Shown here piece by piece: positions 56,201 to 64,000 of a stretch of 64,000 bases of DNA; the stretch's first letter is position 1; the number at the start of each line of letters is the position of its first letter. The position numbers and the translations under genes are program-made. Source of the DNA: Polytrichum commune (Eukaryota; Streptophyta; Polytrichopsida; Polytrichales; Polytrichaceae); assembly GCA_950295325.1 (NCBI GenBank), contig OX485804.1:9858001-9922000 (forward strand), read 5' to 3'. Below the pieces are notes generated by a model. It was not told where the DNA came from. It was given only the letters and a program-made list of their open reading frames with translations, and ran no database searches.

Positions 56201-57440
56201 AACCTATTTGGCAGCTGCCTTCCATTTTCAAGCATCTAAGTGTTGGAGTGGCTAACCCATCGGTCGTTATCCTTACTTGCTATGGGCAACTATCATGAGG
56301 TGCTTAATTTCTGAATCATCTTTTTTAATGAACTATAATTTCCATATGGGATTTGAACGGATCTCAACCAATGTAAGGATGCCATGTGGTGAAACGTCAA
56401 GAATGATTATTTATAAAAAGCTGAACCAGGAAGCACTCCATGTTTTTTCAAGTTAGTTTGATACATTTCTTCCTCCTATTCTAGTGCTCCCATTTGAAAA
56501 CTAAAAATTAAAACCATCTCGCATTGAGACCCCTACCAATTCCAAAACCAGAGGGTTCGGTGGCTGTGGTAGTAGCCAACAAAATCTGCACATGATGGGA
56601 AACGCAAGAGGGACAATAATGTTGAGCTTGTGGGTAGTACGCATATCAAAGGCAGTATTTTCAAAACTACGTAAGTGCTTGTGATTGTGCTTCAGGATCA
56701 CCTTGAAACACAACTATGAATTTTTGGCGTTTCCACACAGTGTGTAGCTATAAATTGAAGACCAGATTAGACCTCAATTGACCGTCCCTATTATGGTAGC
56801 AATCCCTACAATGGAGACAAACAATTTGTGGATTCTAGTGTGAATTTTGTGTAAGAGCATTTGCCTCCTGCAACCCCTCTCCCATGTTGTCACCTTCAAG
56901 TTCTCTCCCGGTGTTGCCACATAGTAACTACAGACAAAATAGAATCAAAGTAACTAAACTACAACCACACCCAACTTCGCCTTGTATTGTAAGTAGTCGA
57001 TGAAGTAAGAGTAGTTGTGGTTGTGGTTACCATCAATGCACCTTTTCCCTCCTTATCCCACATCTTGGGTCTTTATCAAACTTGATTGATTAGCACTAGT
57101 AGTGCCCCTCACCCATGCCCATAATATTTTGCAAGAAGGGGGAAAAACAAGGGATCTACATCATGGCGGCCACCTGATTCCATTCTCAAGCATCTAAGTA
57201 TGGCAGTGACTAACCTACTCCGGTGGTTTTTTTCCACTCCCCTTCTAGTCCCCCATTTAAAAAACCCGAGCACGCATTCCGATCCCTATTACTAAAAAGT
57301 GAACTACAATCACAACCATCAACCACCATGGTTGTGCATAAAACGGCCCTTTCATGGTGTAGAATTGGCAGCCAAAGTGAGATTAAGAGTGATCCCTCCA
57401 AGGAATTAAATATTTTGTTATAGATAATTTCTTACTTACC
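53250..57440. other. Unassigned 4.2-kb stretch
   Basis: No repeat partner in the window, which sets it apart from its neighbours. It contains an A19 tract followed by (GAAA)n at about 55779-55818 and A/T-rich sequence. The 151-codon plus ORF at 55590-56045 is the longest in the window, but a third of it is Lys/Glu from the poly-A tract. Other ORFs (54373-54657 minus, 54399-54632 plus, 55919-56164 minus) are unrecognised and overlap. It may be low-copy sequence, intron or an unfamiliar retroelement. Confidence 0.35.
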
Positions 57441-57639
57441 GGGATGCATGCATGCATGCATATATAAGGTATGTGAGCCTAAAACAAACACTTCTCTTAT
57501 ATGGTTACCAATGTACAACTCTCCTAGATTTGCATTCTCAAATGAAGAGACGTGTCACAGTTTGGAAGGTTATGACCGCTTTAGGAAGGTGTCCATTTTA
57601 GGATTACATCCCTTGAGGTACATGGGCTTGATTCGGTTA

Positions 57640-58262
57640 TTTACCTTAGTCGGACACCTACATTCGATCGGTGTGTGGTTAAGGCTAGATGTAAGAACAG
57701 AACCCAACAAGACTGTATGTGTTTACAAAGAGATTGGACTACGCACTCAACAAATATCAACCATTCTAGACTCAGTAATCAACACGACTGGGAAGACCTA
57801 GGTACATCTATTTAATGAATCAACACACATGCACTTTCGATAGTCGTAATTGAATCAAAGGAGGTCTGAATTTCAATCTGATGTTTGCAAATGCTTTATC
57901 CTATTGCAAAAGCCAGTTTCGTTGGACCCCTATATTTGATTGGTGTGTGGTTGCGTGAGGATCAAAGACCAAACACCACAAAAGACACATGTTTGAAAGT
58001 CTAGATTGGACCACGTCTTGAAATTTCAATGACTACTTCACACTCAGCAGTGATACAATTCGGAAGACAGATGTATTCAGTTCAGAAATCAACAAACATG
58101 CACTTCCAATAATCATAACTAGATCAAGGGAGGTTCGATTCTCAATCCGATTTACTCGTACAAGTGCTAATGCAACACAACGTGTTTTGTTATGTACATC
58201 CAATCGGTAGAAGATGGAGAAATATGAAAAACGGAGCGAATAACACCCACGTACCTTATACA
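57640..58262 (+). mobile_element. Two family B copies in tandem
   Basis: The first unit (57650-57910: GGACACCTACATTCGATCGG, GTGTGTGGTTAAGGCTAGAT, AATCAACACGACTGGGAAGA) is followed by the second (57927-58262: GGACCCCTATATTTGATTGG, GTGTGTGGTTGCGTGAGGAT, CATCCAATCGGTAGAAGATG, ending ACACCCACGTACCTTA). A (GCAT)n run precedes at about 57441-57459. Confidence 0.7.
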
Positions 58263-58825
58263 TCAGGCGACGCGAAGGAGTTCAATGTCGCCCTCACGAA
58301 GGGCGTCCGCCACAATGCAGGCCGTGTGGAGGCAGTTGTAAACCCACCGAAGGAGCCGCCTGCACACGGCCCCTGTAAACCAGAACACAAATCCCCACCC
58401 TGGCTTCATCACGGCCCCAGGATCTAGGATAGGAGTAGATACAACACTTGTGACCAGGGCCCTCAACCACACAACTCCATTTAGAACATAGCGTCAAGTT
58501 GGCACTAATGAGTGCTCTTCGCAGCTCAAGAAGGTGCAACAAATGTTACACTTAGAGACCTCCGCAGTCCCTGAGTCGAGTGACTTGAAACCCGAAATGT
58601 ACGGTGTGCGTACACATGATGTGGTGTTCCTTCCCTGGGTCTTTAATCTAGCCCCTCTACGCTTACAATTAGGGGTCAAGAAGGTGCAACATATGGTATA
58701 GAGAGCTAGTGATCTACTTAAACGATGACTTGAACCTATTTCCTCCAAGAGTTTCTGCCTTCAGGATGCCTATCCCAGTATGAATTTGTTGTGTCCACTC
58801 TAGGGTGGCATGTATTTCATCTGGT
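58263..58825. other. GC-richer unassigned stretch
   Basis: The composition changes sharply at the end of the family B copy, with CGCCCTCACGAAGGGCG and similar GC-rich strings. GAAGGTGCAACA recurs at 58530 and 58680. ORFs up to 87 codons on both strands are unrecognised. Probably the edge of an unfamiliar retroelement or low-copy region. Confidence 0.3.
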
Positions 58826-59335
58826 ACGCAAACTTGGACTAGGTTTCCAAGCTTGCTTCTGTCCTTTCGAATGCCTAAAGAAGCCTGTAATTCCTAATTA
58901 CTCAACCTTACAGAAGGCTCAGTGGAGGAGTGGCACGAAAGTTGGACTGACAATTAGGAGTGGCAGAAGGTACAGGGTTTTGCAAACACAAGCTAATCGA
59001 TGCATACAGGGTTTGCAAAGCTGGGTTCCAAACCCAAGCGGTAGGCCAAAGTCATTTTTCAGTATTGTAACCACTGCTCGCACAAACTTCGACTAAGTTT
59101 CCAAGCTTGCTACTATCCTCCCGAATGCTTAAGGAAGCCAGCGATTCTTAACTACTCAACCTCACAGAAGGCTCAATGAAGGAGGAGTGGAGTGGCATGA
59201 AAGTTGGACTGACAATTAGGAGTGGCAGAAGGTACAAGGTTTTGCAACCACAACCTAAATGATACGTACAGGGCTAGCAAAGTGAGGCTCCATACTCAAG
59301 CGGCAGGCCACTGTCATCCTTCAAGAATTACAAGC
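58826..59335. repeat. 255-bp tandem duplication
   Basis: TTTCCAAGCTTGCT recurs with an offset of 255 bp, followed in both units by CACAGAAGGCTCA or TACAGAAGGCTCA, AAAGTTGGACTGACAATTAG, GAGTGGCAGAAGGTACA and CAAGCGG.AGGCCA. About 85% identical by eye. The 101-codon ORF in the first unit is not kept in the second. Confidence 0.85.
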
Positions 59336-59951
59336 ACCGTGAAGGTGAGCAGAAACGGTCAGGGTTAACCACACCGCCCACTCCCGACCCGGTAAACCTC
59401 AAGTTGCAAAAGTCAAGTCGGTGGTCACGGGAGGAATCAGGCCAAAAGGAGGAACCAAAAATCACGGAAGCAGATCAAGACACAGACAAACCCAAAGCAG
59501 CCCCCAGCGTGCTGCTTGCAAATTACTCAGCACAAAGAGGAGTGATATCCAAAAGTGGAGCAAGTGGCAAGGAATTATTACAACTGTAGGTAGCCTTGAA
59601 GCGAGGAGGACTTGAAGTATGTAGGTAGGAAGCTAGCTGTAAGTAGACTCTCACTCCAGCAGCTCCCCGAATTGCGATGAAGAGCAGGATGCTCTCTTGT
59701 GGTTTAGGTTAGATCGAGTGCGCAGTCAAGCAACCTAGTTCACTCGATCGTCACGACTCATTGTTTGTGCATCAGACGCGATCATCTCCCACGAGACGCA
59801 ATCGATATTCCTGAATCTTCTTCTGCTGCTGCGGTGACAATCAAAGCAGGGACCCACCGACGCAGCCCCCAAGCATTCTTTCTGGGCTCCACATGATTCT
59901 GCCATCTCATGGCAACGAGGTGACCCGGTAGCCTACAATCTTTCGTCTCTT
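59336..59951. other. GC-richer unassigned stretch
   Basis: Balanced composition and few homopolymers compared with the rest of the window. Overlapping 61-64-codon ORFs at 59404-59615 are unrecognised. A gene-proximal or low-copy region is possible, but nothing proves it. Confidence 0.3.
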
Positions 59952-59994
59952 GAAGGTAGAAGAAGGATTTTTAAACGGTTACTTTTACCGACTA

Positions 59995-61050
59995 CACTGA
60001 TCATCCCAATTAGTGAGGGAGGGCTAATAACGTAGAAAAACTGAAAACGGCGAATGACCAGTACACCGTTTACAGTATTTAGTGTCACTTACCATTTGAA
60101 ATGACGCAATGCAATGTGATAACTTCTTATTTATTTAACAGTCTATTTTTAATTTGCAAAAGTTGAATAGTTTGTTCAGACATTATAGAACATAAAAGAC
60201 TTTGCTTGGTAAAATATTACACTCTCGGTAATTAGTGAGTGACACTAAATATCATAAATAATTTATTGGTGAACTAGATTAGGGTAGAATGATTCTTGTG
60301 TGGACCCAAATGACTAATTGTAAAAGTGGTGGCCTATAAAGGATGCAGTGATAGGTGGATGTAGTGATTGGCTGGATAGGTGCTATTTCACACCACTTGT
60401 GATCACTTTTGGGTGCCATTGAGTTAATCATTTTGTGTGTATTCATATCTATGGTAGGATATTTTGAGTCTCAAAGTAGGGAGACTCTACTATACAAGTA
60501 GGGGGGCTAACTTACTTGCCTCTTTGGAAAAATCTAACCAATTATTACATGGAGTAAAATTATGAAACAACTTGCATTCCTCATCATTTCCTCTACTTCA
60601 TTTCAAAAAAACCATTGCACAAATTTGAAGCCATTTTTTGGTTGAATTAGCTTATTTTCACCGTTTCAGTATATCTACCTTAATGTGTGTGAGAAATTAG
60701 GGAAGGTGATACTAAATTGCTTCACGCTATGAAAATTAGTGCCACCAAAAGATCCAGGAAGCATTGCTCATCCTAGTATTATTTACTAAAATAATGTTCA
60801 TAGCAACGCCATTCATGGAAAGTACGAGCACCATTCATTGACAAACATGTGTTTTTATTTAAAAATAATAATTCTCTACAAGCACCTCAAAGCACGTGCT
60901 AACTTTCCTAAAATATATGGTAAATGAGCATGTATTCATGAATTCAGTATCATTTGGTATAAAAAATTAGCCCTCACTAATTTTGAGACGTGGCAAAACA
61001 ATGAGTGTTTCAAAAATTAGTACCACACACACTAATTAGGATAATTAGTG
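59995..61050. mobile_element. Element X, CACTAATTATCC-ended, nested in family A
   Basis: The left end CACTGATCATCCCAATTAGT and right end (reverse complement CACTAATTATCCTAATTAGT) are inverted repeats, flanked by TA on both sides (59993-59994 and 61051-61052). 1056 bp, of which about 207 bp are a nested MITE V. No ORF of note; TA duplication fits the Tc1/mariner group. Confidence 0.75.
60062..60268. mobile_element. MITE V, copy 3, nested in element X
   Basis: GTATTTAGTGTCACTTACCA, then TTTGAAATGACGCAATG, on the left, and TTAGTGAGTGACACTAAATA on the right. The TTCAGACATTATAGAACATA interior is shared with 661-862 and 52695-52917. Confidence 0.75.
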
Positions 61051-61382
61051 TAGTCCACTTCTTCTAGGATATGAAACAGGCGATTAGTATAAGATGGTTA
61101 GCGTATCCAAATCAAGGTTGTAGTCACTTTCCTCAACACTTTCGAAGCTCATATGAATATCTCGTCCATTCTCAAAGTGGAGATTCTTGTGCTCACCAAA
61201 TGGTCATAGAGGTCCCCCCAAATCATGCTGACTATTGAGCTAGAAGGGTTACTATATTATATTTTGAACTTGCAATCCAATCTCTCTCAAACACATGTCT
61301 TTTTGGTATTTATTCTTGGAGCCACACCAAACTACACATTGGTGTCCTAATAAGAAATGTAACCAGATAAGGGTTGTCTACC

Positions 61383-61385
61383 TGT

Positions 61386-61417
<32 letters not shown>
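61383..61417. repeat. (TG)n microsatellite
   Basis: About 15 TG units immediately at the right terminus of the family A element and directly before the foldback element. Confidence 0.9.
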
Positions 61418-61897
61418 TGTTTCAGTCAAGCATTGGGCTTTGAACTCAGCTGGCAAGGAATGATTGTCTTCCAAATATGTAAATAGTAGAAGGTGATTGG
61501 ATGAGTAGAAAGCTACAATAATTTGAATTAGCAAGGCCCACACTAAAGAGAAGAAAGAGCCTACTACACTAGTAGGAAACGTGGTTCTAGAATGTATGTC
61601 CCATTTGACACAAGCAATCATTTACACATGATCCAATTGATAATGCTCAAGCAAATCTATGATTGTTGTAGATTGGACTCAGTTGTTGTCAATCAGGTCA
61701 TGTCCTAATGACCACCCATGTCAAATGGGAATTGTGTTCTAGACTCCACAATCCCAGTAGTGTCTTTCTTCTCTTTAGAGCGAGCCTTATTATTTCAAGC
61801 TAATTTCCTCCTCACCCAATCATCTTCTATCATCCACGCCTGTAGAAGACAATCATTCTTTGACAACCAATTTCAAACCCCAATGCTTGAACAATAC
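61418..61897. mobile_element. Large foldback element
   Basis: The left arm (about 61422-61620: CAAGCATTGGGCTTTGAACT, GGAATGATTGTCTTCC, GAAGGTGATTGGATGAG, AAGAGAAGAAAGAG, CCCATTTGACA) is matched in inverted order by the right arm (about 61718-61893: TGTCAAATGGG, CTTTCTTCTCTTTAGAG, CTCACCCAATCATCTTC, GAAGACAATCATTC, CCCCAATGCTTG). Arms are roughly 175-195 bp with about 100 bp between. ORFs 61295, 61310 and 61718 are shadows of the arms. Confidence 0.8.
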
Positions 61898-61945
61898 ATA
61901 CCCCACCCACATTATTTAACACCAATAGGAGAAAACATGTTCACC

Positions 61946-62230
61946 AATATGTGCAATTTGGTTGCCTTCTTGAATAAGTTGCCCCTTTACCCCTTGCAAA
62001 TTCCCTTGGCTCCAAACCATATTACAAAAACTATTAACTTTGTTCACTCATCCATATAATAACCACAATAAAATATAAACATGAAATATAAACTATATTT
62101 TTGTTACTGTGGTAGCAAATAATCAGAATAATGTAGAATGTTGATAAATCTCTTTCTATATATAGATATATCTATAGATAGATAGATAGATAAATTAGTG
62201 TGGGACAACCTAATTGCACATATCAATGTA
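61946..62230. mobile_element. MITE H, copy 2
   Basis: The left arm AATATGTGCAATTTGGTTGC and right arm GACAACCTAATTGCACATAT are inverted, as in 29686-29952, and the interior TTCACTCATCCATATAATAA-type and GTAGCAAATAATCAGAATAA blocks correspond. Includes a (TAGA)n run at about 62160-62192. Confidence 0.65.
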
Positions 62231-62235
62231 GCGTG

Positions 62236-62470
62236 TTGTGCGATAGTGTATGGGGAGGTTTTTGGGCATACTTTGTTAGGATCCCAGTGTTTCCAAGTTC
62301 AACTGGTTACGCATTAACATCTTTTGGTGTACCTTTATTAATTCGAGGTATATCCTATAAATTCCTGCAAAATGATCATTAATTTTCCTAAAGTCTTGAA
62401 TTTCGTCACCTTATTTCTCAAACTCAACCGGTTTATCTGTAACTAGTGGTCAGTTCTCCCCCTTCATAGC
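62236..62470 (+). repeat. Dispersed repeat J, copy 3
   Basis: GGGGAGGTTTTTGGGCATAC, AGGATCCCAGTGTTTCCAAG, ATTTTCCTAAAGTCTTGAAT and GTAACTAGTGGTCAGTTCTC match 47885-48120 closely. Confidence 0.65.
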
Positions 62471-62523
62471 TGGGCATGAGATCACAATAGAATTTTGTGG
62501 ATCCCAGAATGCTGGCTAAGTTA

Positions 62524-63021
62524 GGGCCACTTCACACTCAAGACTGACAGCCCGTGACCAGTACACTTCAAGCACTCTCATTGGTGGAAAAGGTGGAGCC
62601 AGTCCAAGTTCACTTCACACTATGCTCGAGGGACCAACGGAGTATGTGTATGCAAGATGGATGTAGAAGTCTACATAGATTCCTACATGGCATCAAATGG
62701 ATCATGTTTCATGGTCACTTGGACTATTTTCAAAAACCAGTTCTTGGAGGTAGACCTAACACAAACCCGGGAGACCATGGCACTCCGAATGCTCACAATT
62801 GTTGGTTTATTCTATTTAATCACGTGTGAGGATCTGCATGAATAGAAATTCATTGAAATAGCATTTGGTTGAAGGGTCCGGTCACACTACACTCGAGGAC
62901 CCGTGACCACACTACATGATTTTGGAGTTGTCTTGAGACGGCCTTTGAACACTTTCTTTTGGACTCTCACAATTTTCATGGTCAGGGCTTTGTGGCTCGC
63001 GTGTGAACTTTGAAGTGGCCC
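62524..63021 (-). mobile_element. Family C element with TTA duplication
   Basis: 498 bp, ends GGGCCACTTCACACTCAAGA and TTTGAAGTGGCCC, flanked by TTA at 62521-62523 and 63022-63024. Contains GGTGGAAAAGGTGGAGCCAG, GGAGGTAGACCTAACACAAA and GGAGACCATGGCACTCCGAA. The 91-codon ORF at 62554-62829 is a family by-product, also readable in part at 44241-44453 and 33308-33511. Confidence 0.85.
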
Positions 63022-63289
63022 TTATTATGTACTAATACTTAACTTACATTGTAGACTTTTCCAACGGAGTCGAAGCCATAGCCAGGGAGAAAGAAGGAAA
63101 GGATGGCAGAAGAGACAGCCGGCGTGGAGTGCAGTGTTGGCTGATTTTCAACTAACTTACCAGAAAGCCAGGTCTACCTGACACTACTAGCCTACTAGGT
63201 AACCGCTCTCCCTCTCTTTATCATTTAATAAGGCACGTTTGCAGTGGTCCCACCCGCCAGATGAAAGTGTCGTAAGTTACGGTAAATGG
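63022..63289. other. Unassigned spacer
   Basis: Nothing recognised between the C element and the next family B copy. Confidence 0.4.
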
Positions 63290-64000
63290 GTCTTATGTGG
63301 TTTGTTTCTTAATCTGACCCCTATACTTGACTGGTACACCCTAAACTACGTAATATCAACCTCCATAATGTCACACACTCTCTAATATCCCGAAACCCTA
63401 GGAACGGATGTTCGTAGTTCAAATCTTGCTCCTTATTGTCATATTTCTCTCTCTTATATCATGAAATTTGTCATTAATGCAAACCACCAAAGAAGTCAAC
63501 CCACACCCTTGTATTGCGCCATGTGTCAACATGTGAAGTGTCTTCTTCTTCTTCTTCTTCTTCTGCCACTACTTGGATGTTGGTGCATGCATCTGTCACA
63601 TCGTCTGGGAAGGCCAAGTGGAGTGGACCACACTAGCGTAGGTGACAGGAGGACGAATTCAAATTGTCCTCACATCTCCTTTGTGTTATTCCATAATGTC
63701 ACATGCTACACTAATTCTAGAGTATCATGCATCCATGTTAACACTACAAAGCTCCGTAATATCACATGCACTTTGGTTGCCACAGGTGTGATACTACGGA
63801 GTTTAGAGTGTATGTGGTGAGGATCAAAGAGCGACATCATAAAGACACATGATTAAGAAGGATTGGATTACGTTTTCAAATAGTAGTAGCTACTCTACAC
63901 CCAATAGTGAACATGATTGGAAGGACCTACGCATTTAGTTAAGAACTCAACAAACGTGTACTTTCGATAACCATGACTAAATAAGGGGAGGTCCGTTTTT
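63290..64000 (+). mobile_element. Family B element split by a TIR element (runs off window)
   Basis: CGGTAAATGGGTCTTATGTG and GACCCCTATACTTGACTGG form the start. After the insert it resumes with TGTGGTGAGGATCAAAGAGC, AAGACACATGATTAAGAAGG, CCAATAGTGAACATGATTGG, AAGAACTCAACAAACGTGTA and AGGGGAGGTCCG, where the window ends. Confidence 0.75.
63337..63810. mobile_element. TIR element nested in family B, TA duplication
   Basis: The left end CACCCTAAACTACGTAATAT and right end (reverse complement CACTCTAAACTCCGTAGTAT) are inverted repeats, with TA directly outside both (63335-63336, 63811-63812). 474 bp. Subterminal CATAATGTCACA and GTAATATCACA motifs recur. It contains a (CTT)n run at about 63541-63563. 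The 119-codon ORF at 63461-63820 runs out through the right end and is not considered a gene. Confidence 0.75.

Larger units (their letters stand above)
59952..61382 (+). mobile_element. Family A element split by element X
   Basis: The start AAGGTAGAAGAAGGATTTTT, then AAACGGTTACTTTTACCGAC, is interrupted at 59995 and resumes at 61053 with TCCACTTCTTCTAGGATATG, AAGATGGTTAGCGTATCCAA, AAATCATGCTGACTATTGAG, CCACACCAAACTACACATTG and GGTTGTCTACCT. Removing the insert gives the normal family A order and about 375 bp. Confidence 0.75.

Noticed and set aside
62554-62829. 91-codon ORF partly repeated at 33308-33511 and 44241-44453
   Set aside because: It lies wholly within family C elements, so similarity reflects element homology. 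Frames are broken differently in each copy.

Overview
The window looks like gene-poor, repeat-dense nuclear DNA of a flowering plant, or at least a land plant. It is AT-rich with CA/CT/TA microsatellites. No open reading frame exceeds about 150 codons, and there are no clustered or co-oriented genes, rRNAs or prokaryotic signals. One tRNA-like sequence is of the plant organellar (mitochondrial/plastid) tRNA-Tyr type, and the only recognisable proteins are decayed transposon relics. I could not assign a species, and I see no convincing intact host gene.

Most of the explained sequence is short non-autonomous DNA transposons (MITE-like), identified by comparing stretches of the window with each other and with their own reverse complements. 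Letters are my own labels. Family A (about 400 bp, ends AAGGTAGA..., about ten copies) and the related family B (ends AAGGTATGTGGGTG) are the commonest. Family C (about 500 bp, ends GGGCCACTTCACACACGAG) has seven copies, six with matching 3-bp target duplications of the form TNA. Others are: D (TACCGTA... ends, 2 copies); F and a Tourist-like element (TTA duplications); a Mutator-like element with a 9-bp duplication; a CACTA-like end pair; a group ending in CACTAAATA (V, W, X); H, L, O; and two large foldback elements.

Layout: 1-5.5 kb holds a direct duplication, a MITE, family A and B pieces and the tRNA-Tyr relic. 5.5-13.3 kb is mostly unassigned, with family A copies and a 137-bp tandem duplication. 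13.3-20.2 kb is a chain of MITEs including nested ones. 24-26.5 kb and 33-34 kb are blocks of C and A elements. 29-32 kb carries a pogo/Tigger transposase relic and family B tandems. 36.5-37.8 kb is an inverted repeat enclosing an RNase H-like relic. 46.3-48.6 kb is a 2-kb insertion containing a four-copy 224-bp array. 53.3-57.4 kb has no recognised repeat except simple sequence. 58.3-60 kb is GC-richer with a 255-bp tandem duplication. 60-64 kb is again nested MITEs.

The main value of the window is its readable insertion history: several elements sit inside others, with the uninterrupted second copy present elsewhere in the window as an empty-site reference. I found no evidence for a new enzymatic or defence system. 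Family boundaries are read by eye and are uncertain by a few bases unless a target duplication is given.
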